A stretch of 64,000 nt of DNA from Balamuthia mandrillaris (GCA_031835245.1 JAVKOQ010000062.1:164300-228299); one strand, 5' to 3'; positions 43,244 through 57,062 are shown, counted from the first letter of the stretch. Notes: a model not told the origin generated them from the sequence alone. Numbers and translations: made by a program.

Positions 43244-46200
43244 TTACGAGTCGTCGAGGAAATGCAGTTTTTTGAGTTTCTCATTTCGCTTGAGGAAAAT
43301 ATTGGGCCTGGTGCTGTCGATAATGTGGGTGATGCTATTGATATCTTTGTTTTTGGTGCCGTGTACCGTTAGATAGTAGGGGAGTTCTCCTTTCCAAAAG
43401 TCTAGGTTTTTCACTTGTTGTGCCAACAAGGAGGAAATAAGGACGTTGTAGGTTTTGATATCTTCTAGCATTTTGGTGGTAAGTTTTTGGGAGACAACAC
43501 ACGCAGTATAGAGGTGTTCAGTGGTTTCAGGGCATCTTTTACCATTCTTCATGCAGATTTTGCAGTACTTGTCCGCGTACAGTCGTTTAGATGAGTTATT
43601 TATGTAGTTACAGAGCGGGAGAAGTTCATATTTTGTTCGAATGAGGTGATTGTAATGTCGTGTGGAGAGGGGTGAGTGTTTTAGTTGTTTGTTGGCTTTT
43701 GGGTGTCTGTTTTTGAGGAGGTTTCTGATATCATGGTCTTCCCAAGTGCAGGCCTTTGGATTCCATATCATAGTTATGTCTTTTGGGAGAAGAGCTAGCG
43801 TTCGTAGAGGATGCAAATTGCACGCAGCAATTGTTCTTTGAGCTAGGGACGCTCGTTTGTCAGCCTCTCTATTAAGTAGTACTCGTTGGTCATAGTCATC
43901 TGGATGGAGGAGTTTTTGTTTGGTTATTTTCTCTTTCCATTCTTTTGATGTTTTCTTTTCCTGGTGGCTATAGACGTGAGCAATTGAGATGTTGCGAGTT
44001 TCGAGGTGTTGAGAGATAATTCGCCAAGCGGCAACTGCTTTGAGGGGTGGGTGTTTGGGTGGCTCGTTGAGGAGGTTAACCATGGCTTTGTTGTCGGATA
44101 TGATGTGAAGAGAAGGGACGGACGCGGTGGCTTCAAGGGCATATGCTATGGCTGAGGCTTCCGCGTTGAAGGATGTATGGCATCCAAGTGGAGGGGCGCC
44201 GTATCTGGTCGTGGCAGTTACAACAGCAGCAGCTGCTACTCCATCCTTGAAAGAGCCATCTGTAGCTATGAGGAGCGGCGCGTTGTTGTGGGGAGTGTTT
44301 AGTGGTTCATGTTTGGTTAGTTGGAAGTCCTCTGGGAATGTAGCAAGGTGAACATTTGAAATCGCGTTTGCATCTTCGTTAGAGAGAGGAGAGAACGGCC
44401 ATGCCGCGAGTTTGTTTGTCAGGTCTGGGGGGAGGGGAAGTTTTCTTTCGTATGGCAGAAGGCATTGTGGTGTGTCTTTAGGTCGGAGAAGTAAAAGTTG
44501 GTTTTGTTTTGCAGTACATAAAAGCTGTGTAATTGTTTTGAGCTTGCTCCGCGTTAGTGGTCCTGGGTTGTGAAGTTGTAGTGGATGGTTGGCTGAGTTT
44601 GTCGTGGGTTGTGGGTAGTAGTTGTTCATTAGGATATTAAGTGTGCGAGAGGCAGAATTGTCATCGTTCAGGATTCTGTTAACGTAGTGATTCAGGAAGT
44701 GTCCATGTTGGAGGGTGGTGATGTTGCGAATGGAGAGGCAGGTCAGTTTGTTTTTAAAAATGCTTGAGTTGTATTTTCCAAAGATGCGTAATGTGGAGCG
44801 GAGGCAGCTTCTGGCAGTGCGTTCTAGGGTGGCTAATGTTTTTGTTTCAAGGAGGTGAGTGTGCATTGGGTATTCAATTGCAGGAATGGCGATGGTATTT
44901 AATAGGAGCACCTTTAAGTCCACAGGAAGATATCTTCTTGCGATTGCGGAGCAGTACTTGGTGAACTTTTTTGTGAGATGATCGTCAAGGGCATGGGTGT
45001 TTGTGATGGAGAAGGGAACTCCGAGGTATACACAGATGTCTTCACATGAAAGACGTGTTATCGGTTTGAGTTTATTAGTAGAGGTGTCCATCGTGGAAAG
45101 GGAGAGGTTGGGGTCTTTGCTCATAAAGACAGTTTTGCGTACGTTGATGGTGATAGTATCGTGTGCAAGGAATGTAACTGTGTGGTCAAGGTTGTTTGTG
45201 ATGTCCGGAGTGTTGTCCGAGATGAGGAACAGGTCGTCTGCAAAGGCCATTCCTGCAATTTTTGTGCCATCTGGGAGGGTATAGCCCGTGTTTGAAGAAT
45301 GGAGGTAATCGAGGAGTGGGTTGATATAGACGTTGAATAGTGTGGAGGAGAGGGGGTCTCCTTGTTTAACTCCTTTGGTAATATAGAACTGGTCAGTATC
45401 TCCGCAGGGAAGGATTACGGATGCTTTAGAGTTGTTGTAGATGCCTTTGAATACATCTATCGCCTCTTCACTTAGGCCATAACGGCGAAGGGTGCGAAAG
45501 ATGGTATTGTGCGGGACAGAGTCAAATGCTTTGTTGATGTCAATCCAGACAATATGGAGAGGTTTATTTCGTTGTTGGCTGTCTTCGATAATGAGTTTGA
45601 GTGTGGTAACATTAGTGGAGGCTGAGCGGTTGGGTCTAAATCCATTTTGTGTGTCACAGAGGGTTTCGCTGGTTTCAAGAATGTGGTCCAGTCTTTTTTG
45701 AATGATCTTCGTGTATATTTTGTAGATGGAATGGCATAGAGCAATGGGCCTGTAGTTTACTGGAAGAGTTGGGTCACCTGTCTTGTAGATAGGCCATATT
45801 TTAGAGGTATTCCACTTTTCAGGGACAATCCGTGCATCGAGAACTTCGTTTAGCATAGTAACTATCCGTTCTTTGTTGTGCGGGGAGAGAGCTTTATAGG
45901 CTTCAATGACAAGGCAATCGCTGCCAGGGCATTTTTTGTTCTTCATTCTGTTGATAACTGTGTTGACTTCTTGGAAAGTGATGGCTTCATGGAGTTTATG
46001 GCTGAGGTCTTTAAGTTTCTTTTGAATATGTGCTTCATAGATGTTGTTTGGTGGGTGGCTGTCTTCATTTCTATCAATCCCTTCTAGAATTGCAATGAAG
46101 GTTTTCTTTGGGATTGTATCATGCTCTGGGCAGGAAAAGAGTTTTTTCCAGTGGTCTCCAACCACTTGTTTGACAGTCTTTGGGTCTGATGTGATTGTAG

Positions 46201-47566
46201 GTTCATCATTCTCATCGGTGGTAGACACGGATTCTAGTCGTTTGTTGTCATTGGGGAACAGCAGATTTTTCATCTTCTTGTAAAATACTGAGCTTTTGTG
46301 CCGTCCTTCTGAAGCGATTGCTTCGCAGTGTTTTTCTATCTTATTTCTTTCTTCTTCTTTTTCTGTTTGATGAATTTGTAGTTTAAGTTTTTTCTGTCGT
46401 TCTAGGAGAGAGGCAAGAGTTGTGTTTCCTCCTTGTTGTAGCTTGCGATTTAGTGAGTTGGGTATGTTAGAATTGTGGAGGAGGTAGCGGATTGCTTTAT
46501 TGACTCTGCGGTATTCAATGATATTATGTTTTGCTTTAGGGAGGCGCCATGGCGTTTTGTTTGAAGTACATGGCGCAACTGCTTTCAGGATTTCTAGAAA
46601 AGTTTCTTGGTGGTCTTCAGGGGAGGAGAAGGCAAGAGGGCTGTCATGTACAGTTTGGTTGAGGCGGGTAATCTCCTTCTCGTTCATGGTACGCTTGTAA
46701 GGGATTCTAGGAACTGGAAGAGGTGTTCTCTTTGGTTTCTTTTGGAACAATGGGACTTTTATTGTAACCATGGAATGGTCAGAGCGGACACTAGAGTGAT
46801 GGATTTTTGCAGTGGTGGGCTTTCGGTCTTCAGGTGTAAGGATGAGGTCTATTCTTGATCGGCTGAGTCTCCCTTTCTTTTCATTCAGACGCGCCCAGGT
46901 CATGGCATGCGAGTTTGGATGGAGAATAGTGTAAGCATCCACCAGTTTGAGTTCTTTTAGCATTGCTGTAAGGCCTTTAGAGACCTTGGCGCTCAGGTTG
47001 GGCTTGTCTTCTTTTCGTAGTTTTGCATTGAGGTCTCCTGCAATAAGGATTCGCCCTTTGCGGCTAAGCTTTTTTAGATGAGGAGTGAGAATAGGCCAGA
47101 AGTTTTCATTGTCTTTGGTGTCTGCGGGAGCGTACGCTGCAACCAGGTAAGTGTTGCCCCACTTTTTGCGATGTACATTGAGAATGACTACACGATGTTC
47201 TATGTCAGGGTGCGGGGAAATGACACTAATATATCGTTTCCATTCCTTTCTGATGATCCACGCAGTGTGGATGAGCTGTCGTTTGGTGCCTGGTACAGTT
47301 TCTGGGGAGGATAGCTTGCTGGGATAGAGGAGAAAGTCTGGATGGAGTTGTGGGAAGCGAAGGTTTGGGTTACCAAGTTCTTGGACAGAAAGAAAGTCAA
47401 CTTTATTTTTATCAAGAAGCGAGTTCAGAGAGTTAATCTTTTTTTTCCATCCTTTTGACAGGTTAAAGGTCGTTATCATTGTGAGAGGAGGGGAGTACAG
47501 GGGTGACGACGGTGGTGGGGGGGTGGGAGAGGGAGGAGTGGCGTTAGGTAGCATTGTTACCACCAT
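43244..47566 (-). CDS. LINE ORF2: endonuclease, reverse transcriptase, RNase H
   Basis: About 1440 residues. The N-terminal AP-type endonuclease has FLSVQELGNPNLR, ILIAGDLNAKLRKED, SRSRIDLIL and SVRSDHSMV. The reverse transcriptase has NYRPIALCHSIYKIYTKIIQ, NGFRPNRSAST, WIDINKAFDSVPHNTIF (first Asp), GVKQGDPLSSTLFNVYINPL and AGMAFADDLFLISDN (FADD catalytic pair). The RNase H has LLIATDGSFKDGVAAAAV, SFNAEASAIAYALEA, HIISDNKAMVNLL and LNREADKRASLAQ, so all four acidic residues are present. Near the C-terminus CKICMKNGKRCPETTEHLY plus TAC looks like a zinc-binding RT-associated domain. The first ATG is at 47566 and another at 47554; either overlaps the end of ORF1, so translation is probably by reinitiation or termination-coupled. 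Confidence 0.95.
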   Translation of the reverse strand: MVVTMLPNATPPSPTPPPPSSPLYSPPLTMITTFNLSKGWKKKINSLNSLLDKNKVDFLSVQELGNPNLRFPQLHPDFLLYPSKLSSPETVPGTKRQLIHTAWIIRKEWKRYISVISPHPDIEHRVVILNVHRKKWGNTYLVAAYAPADTKDNENFWPILTPHLKKLSRKGRILIAGDLNAKLRKEDKPNLSAKVSKGLTAMLKELKLVDAYTILHPNSHAMTWARLNEKKGRLSRSRIDLILTPEDRKPTTAKIHHSSVRSDHSMVTIKVPLFQKKPKRTPLPVPRIPYKRTMNEKEITRLNQTVHDSPLAFSSPEDHQETFLEILKAVAPCTSNKTPWRLPKAKHNIIEYRRVNKAIRYLLHNSNIPNSLNRKLQQGGNTTLASLLERQKKLKLQIHQTEKEEERNKIEKHCEAIASEGRHKSSVFYKKMKNLLFPNDNKRLESVSTTDENDEPTITSDPKTVKQVVGDHWKKLFSCPEHDTIPKKTFIAILEGIDRNEDSHPPNNIYEAHIQKKLKDLSHKLHEAITFQEVNTVINRMKNKKCPGSDCLVIEAYKALSPHNKERIVTMLNEVLDARIVPEKWNTSKIWPIYKTGDPTLPVNYRPIALCHSIYKIYTKIIQKRLDHILETSETLCDTQNGFRPNRSASTNVTTLKLIIEDSQQRNKPLHIVWIDINKAFDSVPHNTIFRTLRRYGLSEEAIDVFKGIYNNSKASVILPCGDTDQFYITKGVKQGDPLSSTLFNVYINPLLDYLHSSNTGYTLPDGTKIAGMAFADDLFLISDNTPDITNNLDHTVTFLAHDTITINVRKTVFMSKDPNLSLSTMDTSTNKLKPITRLSCEDICVYLGVPFSITNTHALDDHLTKKFTKYCSAIARRYLPVDLKVLLLNTIAIPAIEYPMHTHLLETKTLATLERTARSCLRSTLRIFGKYNSSIFKNKLTCLSIRNITTLQHGHFLNHYVNRILNDDNSASRTLNILMNNYYPQPTTNSANHPLQLHNPGPLTRSKLKTITQLLCTAKQNQLLLLRPKDTPQCLLPYERKLPLPPDLTNKLAAWPFSPLSNEDANAISNVHLATFPEDFQLTKHEPLNTPHNNAPLLIATDGSFKDGVAAAAVVTATTRYGAPPLGCHTSFNAEASAIAYALEATASVPSLHIISDNKAMVNLLNEPPKHPPLKAVAAWRIISQHLETRNISIAHVYSHQEKKTSKEWKEKITKQKLLHPDDYDQRVLLNREADKRASLAQRTIAACNLHPLRTLALLPKDITMIWNPKACTWEDHDIRNLLKNRHPKANKQLKHSPLSTRHYNHLIRTKYELLPLCNYINNSSKRLYADKYCKICMKNGKRCPETTEHLYTACVVSQKLTTKMLEDIKTYNVLISSLLAQQVKNLDFWKGELPYYLTVHGTKNKDINSITHIIDSTRPNIFLKRNEKLKKLHFLDDS

Positions 47567-48629
47567 TTGCACTCTTTGGTTGTACCACCTGTACCATTAT
47601 CACCCGTTTTATGTCTTTGTTGTGGTGCGTGATGGGCTTTATCAGCGCAAGGAGGGCTTGGCGATAGGACGGGAAATAAATGAAGGCGCACCCTTTAGAG
47701 ATATTGGTTCTTTTATCTCTTATTATTCTCAGTTCCGTGGGGTGGATGTTACTGTTGTGGAAAGCCTTAAAGATTTTTTTTTGGCTAAGGTTCTTTATAT
47801 TGCCTATCCATAGCTTTGGCCCTCCTTGTGCTTGTCCTTCCCATAGGCGGTATCGGGTATCTCCAACTTGTAAGTATTGGTCCGCAAGCAGTTTTTCCTT
47901 ATCCTCCGCTCGTAGCAAGGCAATGCGTAGATCGTTGGAGGGGTAGAGGTAGGTGCCGTGGACAATCGCATGTTTGTTGGCTGCTTCTTCGATTTCTGCT
48001 GCCGTGTGCTTGAGTTCTCTGAGGTAGAGGACGTGTTGGGGTTCTGCATCACATTCTCGTTTCCTCAGGTACTGGATGTCAAGGATGGTGCAGGTGAAGA
48101 GTTGTGGGAGGGTGTTTCTCGCCTCTTCAGCGTCTTTGCTTTTAGAGAACGCTAGGATGGAAATACTGGCGCTCGTAAAGGAGTAGTCTTCCATGGGGGG
48201 GCAACAGTTGGTCAGGTCAGCATAGCTGCCTGTGAAGCCGCGTAGTACGCAAACCGGGACGAGGTCTTCTTCGTCGTCATCATCTTCGTCATCGCTGGCA
48301 TCGTTATGTAGAGATCTGTTAGAGTGGGGGTGCATGAGCTCTCGTATCTCGCGGAGGGCTTGAACTTTGAGGTTCGTGTACTTGGAGTGCGGCTGGTCCG
48401 TCTTTCTTGTTTGTAGCTGCTCGATTCGATGAAGGGCGGCATCAAAGTCTTCGTCTTCTAGGGTCCAGGAGTTGCCGAGAAGGGCGAGTAGTTCGTTGGC
48501 AGCACTGTCGGGGAGTCGGTTGGCGTTTCCCTCCTCATCGTAGTCCTCGGATCTCTTTCTTTTGTGGGAGTACTCGTCTTCGTCTTCTTCCTCTTCTTCG
48601 TTTGGTTTTCTTTTGTGTGGATTTTCCAT
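47544..48629 (-). CDS. LINE ORF1: RNA-binding protein with RRM
   Basis: 361 residues from ATG 48629; further upstream the frame is open but has no ATG. The N-terminus is acidic/basic (NPHKRKPNEEEEEDEDEYSH), probably disordered. A middle segment SITSASISILAFSKSKD-like region (48190-48110) looks like a first, degenerate RRM-type fold. The C-terminal RRM is clear: KLWIGNIKNLSQKKIFKAFH, ELRIIRDKRTNISKGCAFIY and FPSYRQALLAL. RRM-containing ORF1 proteins act as nucleic-acid chaperones in LINE ribonucleoproteins. Its stop overlaps the ORF2 start region (ATGCTACCTAA). Confidence 0.9.
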   Translation of the reverse strand: MENPHKRKPNEEEEEDEDEYSHKRKRSEDYDEEGNANRLPDSAANELLALLGNSWTLEDEDFDAALHRIEQLQTRKTDQPHSKYTNLKVQALREIRELMHPHSNRSLHNDASDDEDDDDEEDLVPVCVLRGFTGSYADLTNCCPPMEDYSFTSASISILAFSKSKDAEEARNTLPQLFTCTILDIQYLRKRECDAEPQHVLYLRELKHTAAEIEEAANKHAIVHGTYLYPSNDLRIALLRAEDKEKLLADQYLQVGDTRYRLWEGQAQGGPKLWIGNIKNLSQKKIFKAFHNSNIHPTELRIIRDKRTNISKGCAFIYFPSYRQALLALIKPITHHNKDIKRVIMVQVVQPKSANGGNNAT

Positions 48630-49440
48630 ATTTGGGACAAGGTAATTATTGTGAGGGAAAAAAGTGAAGGAGCGGCGTGGGAAAAAAATAATTAAGAGGG
48701 AAAGAGAAGTATTTATAGTAGTGTGTACGACTAAAGTTTTAGGCAAGCTGTGTAATAACAAAGGTATTTGGTGCTGGTGGGTTGCGATAAGCGGTGTGAT
48801 TAGGATTGGAAGGCATAGAGTGTCGGAGTTGAATTGTATGGTTGCGTTTATTCCAATTGCTATTGCCGTACTTATGGTCGGCAGGGAGAAGCAGTTTTGG
48901 CGGGAGGGATATTTGTGGACATTAATGCATTGGATTGGGTAAGAGGTTGGTTGGTTTTGTGTGGCATTTTGGTATCTATTAGCTATTAGGGTATTGGGTG
49001 GTGTAGTGGGGCTTGGTTTCTTTACTGGCTTGCACGTTAAGATGAAAGGTTTTGCGTGGGTCGTTTTGTTGGTTTTTGTTTTTGTGCGTTTGTTTGCTTG
49101 TGTGTTTGGGCTTATATTTGTGTTTGTGTTAGCATAAGTATTTATATTCAAAGAATTAGATGCGAGAGATTCAAGATTTGCAGTTTTGTGTGAGGGGGTT
49201 TTTCGTGATTTTTCGTATGGGATGGGGGGGCGTGCTTGGAGCTACCCATACACTCAACTTTACCCACAAAAGTCGAGCGCACCCTTCGGATTGACGTGGT
49301 TGGGTGTTCCCACGGCACTCGTAAGATTTACATGGGCGAGTGCCCCCATAAAAGGGAGGGGAAGGGTTAACGCCAACGTTCATACCTTCTCGGCACCGCC
49401 CACGCAAGTCGGAGTGATCAAATTAGACAGGGGAAAGATA

Positions 49441-49663
49441 AAGTAGGAAAATCAAAATCAAATCAAAGTTAGTCAGTCACGCTCTCTCGCCTCTTTTCTC
49501 CTTGCTTTCACTCCATTGCGCGTTGCTGTTGCTGATCTGTTCGATCCCCGTCAGCAAAAGGGACCCACGAGCGCGTGCGTTGCACTAATTCAACACCGAA
49601 TTTTTGGTTTTTTTTATACTTTCGAAACCTTGCATTTGCAAACAAAAACCAAAACACAAGACA
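49441..49663. other. Flank between LINE 5' end and orphan gene
   Basis: AT-rich then CT-rich leader-like sequence (CGCTCTCTCGCCTCTTTTCT near 49480). Probably the promoter and 5' UTR of the gene at 49664. Confidence 0.4.
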
Positions 49664-49999
49664 ATGGCAAGCCCGGAGACTCACATCATTATCTACAACG
49701 ACACCAAAAAAACCTACGACGTGGCCACGGATTGGCGTCCTCTGATTGGCTTCTTTGGCAGGACGACGGTGGCTCCAGGGAAAACCATCTCCATTGACAC
49801 CAGGGACTGGCTGTGGAACTCCCAACGAACGAGCGTCCTTTTTCCCATAGAGGACTTCAATCCCAATTGCCCTTACCTGATTGCAATCAAGAAAAAACCA
49901 GGCAGCTATGATCTCTCCAAACTGCTGAGCTCGGCCAAGAATTTGGCAAAGGTGGGCGAGCTTACTGGAAAGTTGCGCAATATTCTTGAGAACTTTTGA
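49664..49999 (+). CDS. Small single-exon protein, unknown function
   Basis: 111 residues from ATG 49664 (MASPETHIIIYNDTKKTYDV) to the stop at 49999. No signal peptide or membrane helix. The N-terminal half looks like a beta-rich fold (IGFFGRTTVAPGKTISIDTR, WLWNSQRTSVLFPIEDF), and the C-terminal end is helical (SYDLSKLLSSAKNLAKVGEL). The intronless structure is unusual in this window. No family recognised. The neighbouring LINE inserted about 220 bases upstream. The ATG is preceded by a CAAAAACAAAACAC-type leader, as in other genes here. Confidence 0.75.
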   Translation: MASPETHIIIYNDTKKTYDVATDWRPLIGFFGRTTVAPGKTISIDTRDWLWNSQRTSVLFPIEDFNPNCPYLIAIKKKPGSYDLSKLLSSAKNLAKVGELTGKLRNILENF

Positions 50000-50630
50000 A
50001 TAACAAAGATGACTATTTGCTCTGGTCATTCAAGTTATTCCAAAATACTTTTTTTCCATTTGTTTTATGTGCTTGATTGCAAAGGTTGGTGTACACTATT
50101 TGCTCTTGCTTTTTTTTGTCGGAGTACAACAGCACAAGAAAATTGAGACAGCGTTGCAACAACGGTAATGCCATTACCGCACAGTTGCTAATTTGTTGGG
50201 CAACCTTGCCAGGTGATCAAATTCACCACCGCAACACCGGAGGGAAGAAGAAGGCGAGCAAGAGAAAGGAAGGAATGCAGGGATGACAGAACAACGGTTG
50301 ATGGAGCTTCGTTTTTTTTTTGGTCGCTCGAACGGAGCTCCATATAGGGATTCCAAGAGACTTGGTTGTCGAACAAAAACAGATGTTGTCGGTCGACCTT
50401 GGAATGACAAAGAAGTGGAAAAGAGGGCGTTGTTTGTCGATAATCAAATAGTTTTGTTCGATTATTATCAATACATTCAAAAAAATTAACATATCAATCA
50501 ATTGTCTACAGAAAACCACGTCATCAAGGTGTCCACAAAAATGATCGGTGATGTCACCCTTTGTCTACAAAAAAGATCCCCGATCATGATGTTAAAAAAA
50601 TAAAATAAAAAAGCAAACAAAGAGAGAGAA
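50000..50630. other. Intergenic region with three spaced TGTCYACARA motifs
   Basis: TGTCTACAGA (50503), TGTCCACAAA (50530) and TGTCTACAAA (50562) lie 27-32 bases apart before the start at 50631. ATGATCGG...CCGATCAT (50541-50587) is an 8-bp inverted repeat. A 68-codon plus-strand frame at 50283-50489 has no recognisable similarity and I do not call it. Confidence 0.45.
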
Positions 50631-52306
<1,676 letters not shown>

Positions 52307-52451
52307 AAAAAATAATCTCTTAAACAAACAAAAAACCAGTTTTGTTTTTGTTGTTGTTGTGAAAAAAAAAATAAAGAAAAGGTTACAAACAAAAAGAGAG
52401 AGGTCTAAAAGTCATCGCTAACTATGCAATAAGTTTGGGGCAATGGGATAT

Positions 52452-53606
52452 TTAGACCAAGCGGACATAGTTGCTGGGTACCAAGCCACGCTTGCCGTTG
52501 AGCTCCCCTTCCCACCAATCTCCATTTTTGCTTTTGTTTTTTTAACAATGAAAAGGACAAGTCAGTTCAAAAGCAGAGAGAGAGAAGAGGTAATAAAGAA
52601 AGGGGAAGGGAGGAAGGGAGAGAGCAAAGAAAGAACCTCAGGATGTTGATCCTATCTCCATATTGGAAGGACAGCTCAGCAGGGCTCTGGGCAGCAAAAG
52701 GATACATAGCCTCTGCAACCTCGCCAGAGGGTCCACCGCGTGCAACAGGTGGAGGAGGGAGGCCTCTGCTTCCAGGAGGTGAGGATTGTTGCGAGGGAGG
52801 ATGATAAGACGGCTGTTGTTGAGGTTGGTAAGGTGCAGGTGCTCCTCCTCCTCCAGCGGCCCCGCGTGGTTGATAGGGTTGTGCCGGTTGGTAGGCCGGT
52901 TGGTAGGCTTGCGGCGGTGCTTGATAGCTCTGTTGAGGAGCACCTTGGAATGGAGGTGGTTGCGTATAAGGATTGCTTCAAGGTTGAAGAATAGAACATA
53001 GAGAAAAAAAACGAAGGAAGACAGAAAAGTGTTAGTGCTCTGAAATAAAATGAGAAGCAGAAGAGCAAGAATGAGAGTAGAGGACACGAAAAGTACATTT
53101 TGGCAGCACTCTCCTCGCGAACGACTTTAGGGTGGTGATGAATTGCAGAGCGGTCAATGTACGACACGGTGTTGAGGATTTGGCTGTACTCTTGAGCAGC
53201 ACACTCAAAGTAACTCGCCTGAGCCAGAATAAAGGAGGCAAAGATGTACTGGAAAAAGACCTGTCGGTCCTTGTACAAGAGATCCATATCGTAGAGCAAC
53301 TCTTTGTTTAGGTCCTCATAGCCTTGCTTGGCGCACTGGTACTTGTGCTGGAAGTTATGGGCCTCCGCCTGTTTATTCTTTTCGTTCAGTAGCTTGGCTT
53401 CATGCTTGTATCTACAATAGAGAAACGAAAAAACGCGATGTAAGAACATAAGGATAATAAAGAAAGGAATTTGGTGTCTAAAATCTACCGGTCCATGTCG
53501 GTAAGCCTGCGGTTTCTCTCCTCCGCTCGAGCCTTGAGAGTCTTGAACTGCTTCACGTACTCAGCCAAAGGCTTGAACACGTCTTCGGCGAGTTGATTTT
53601 CCTGTA

Positions 53607-53645
<39 letters not shown>

Positions 53646-53888
53646 GTAAAGGAGCGGTGTCAGGCATGAGCACTACACAACCAAACGTAAACACGAATAG
53701 CAACGAACCAAAGCACCACGGTTATCCTCAATGTTCTGCTGTGCCTTGGTGCAGGCGGTGATGGGGCCGCTCAAAGAGCCAGTGCCCTCATAAAGGGCAT
53801 GACAACTCTCCATCAACGAAGTATGAACTGAACCCAGTTCTGTATTTATTTTTTTATTTTTTGTGAGAAAAAAATCGAAAGAAGTGAA

Positions 53889-53929
<41 letters not shown>

Positions 53930-54136
53930 GTAACCTTTCAGCGTTTTAAAGTAGTGCTCCACGTCCTTCTTGAGCTTGCTGTACCTCTTCTTGTTCTTGG
54001 TGAAACGCTCCCATTCCTGGTTGAAGGTGGCGTCGACGGTGGTGTCCCCACGGCCAAACTTGGAGGTCACGTTGTGCCTCGTCCGGAGGGCGGTGTCCTT
54101 CAAGCCCTTGAAACTGAAGCCTGGTTTGGTTGCCAT
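52452..54136 (-). CDS. BAR domain and SH3 domain protein (amphiphysin/RVS167-like)
   Basis: Membrane-curvature protein for endocytosis and actin coupling. From ATG 54136, MATKPGFSFKGLKDTALRTR could form an N-BAR amphipathic helix. Then TFNQEWERFTKNKKRYSKLK, LGSVHTSLMESCHALYEG, NQLAEDVFKPLAEYVKQFKT, EERNRRLTDMDR, YKHEAKLLNEKNKQAEAHN and FFQYIFASFILAQASYFECA make a complete three-helix BAR coiled coil. A Pro/Gln/Tyr-rich linker (YQPAYQPAQPYQPRG) leads to the SH3: EAMYPFAAQSPAELSFQYGD, then in the last exon GDWWEGELNGKRGLVPSNYV and RLV stop. The last exon is easily missed because the intron before it is unusual in composition. About seven exons; GA tracts on the plus strand are TC on the sense strand. 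Confidence 0.9.
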
Positions 54137-54908
54137 CTCCTTCTATTCAACTATTTTTTTAAAAAATTGTTTTTGTAAGAACAAGCTTTAGAAAAACAAC
54201 GAAGAAGAAGAAGAAGAAGAAGAAACGAACACAAAAAATGACGTACTTCAAAGATGTCGATGTCTCTGTTTTTTTAAAAAAAAGTTGTGTGGTTGTGTGA
54301 TTTCGTCAGACCAAAAGATAAAAAGATTTGGAGGTTTTTTTTTAAAAAAAAAAACTGCGTACAAAAAAAAAAATTGAGTCGCTAGCAAATAGAATGGAGT
54401 CCAGAAGAACAATCTCACTCTCTCTCTCTCTCTCTATTGTCGCTTGAGGGGAGTGTCGCTCCGTTTGGTTGGCTTTCGTTTGTGTCTCTTTTTCTTACTT
54501 TTTTGTTCTACGTGAACCGGGCGCAAAGGGAGAAATAAATGTTACGGGTGATTTGCTGGCCGCTGGCTCCGGTAAACAAACAAAGGCCACAAATGTCCAA
54601 GAGAAGTGGTGCCAACCAGTGTTTTTTTTTTAAGCGAACAGTTGGACGTGCGTTCCATTCTCTCCTCGAAAAAAGTTTTTTTTTCCGATCAGGTGGTAAC
54701 ATAACGTGCATTCCTGGAATTACTTTCATACCTCTATAGATCGATCAGAGTTATCATCTGGTTGCGTTACGTCACCGTTATCCTTCGTCGGAAGTAACTG
54801 ACGTGTCGTTCAAAAAAAAGAAAGAAAAGAAAACTTTTTTTACTGTTCATCTCTTCGCTCTTCCTCTTTCCGCTGTTGCTTCTTCTTGTTCTACTGTGCA
54901 CAAACCAA
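54137..54908. other. Long spacer between BAR-SH3 and RPT4 genes
   Basis: 770 bases of AT-rich DNA with A/T homopolymers, a TC tract (54417-54435) and TTACGTCA...TGACGTG near 54766-54805. Frames of 60-73 codons are present but not convincing. It holds the BAR gene promoter and the RPT4 3' flank. Confidence 0.5.
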
Positions 54909-56732
<1,824 letters not shown>

Positions 56733-57062
56733 GGCGTTATGTTTGTGTTGTGCTAGATTCTCACCCCCTTTTGCAACAACCCAATCTCTCTTTTTCACTA
56801 CTTTTTTTTGTCCCTCTAAAGTTTTTCTTTCCGCCACGAGAAACCTCGCTGGCACTGCCGCATCCCTATCCTCACACATGCCGGTCGGCAAAAAAACCTG
56901 AAGTCGACAGTTATGGCTTGCGTGACATCACCATGTCTGCAAATGTCATCTGTCGGCACAAAAATAAAAACGTCGACGAAAATATTCCCGCCAAAAAAAA
57001 AAACCCAAACCAAAAAGAAGTTGCACACCACCCAACAAAAGAAAAAAGTTACAAGACCTAGA
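56733..57062. promoter_or_regulatory. Divergent promoter RPT4 / CHRAC1-like gene
   Basis: Contains GTCGAC at 56903 and 56973, and A-rich leaders towards both genes. No open frame of note. Confidence 0.4.

Larger units (their letters stand above)
42857..49440 (-). mobile_element. Full-length non-LTR retrotransposon (LINE) with two intact ORFs
   Basis: Reads right to left: 5' UTR (about 49440-48630), ORF1 (48629-47544), ORF2 (about 47566-43244), 3' UTR (43243-42869) and poly(A) (42868-42857). Both ORFs are open, so insertion is likely recent or the element is active. The last 140 bases of the 3' UTR match the SINE tail at 1900-2039. Just upstream lies a tandem duplication of about 48 bases (43005-43100). 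The 5' border is estimated from a change in sequence character; I could not identify target-site duplications. There are no LTRs. RNase H plus an AP-type endonuclease places it in the I/Tad/R1-like assemblage of LINE clades; the exact clade needs a tree. Confidence 0.9.

Noticed and set aside
44127-47314. Plus-strand frames across the LINE
   Set aside because: Shadows of the minus-strand ORF2; the minus frame has all catalytic motifs.
42857-49440. LTR retrotransposon or retrovirus-like element
   Set aside because: No terminal repeats; AP-type endonuclease, poly(A) tail and ORF1 RRM are LINE features.
50283-50489. 68-codon gene in the spacer
   Set aside because: No recognised motif, poly-Phe from a T-run, and it overlaps promoter-like sequence.
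54508-54739. Overlapping 66-73 codon frames on both strands
   Set aside because: They include homopolymer-derived Phe and Lys runs and show no family features.
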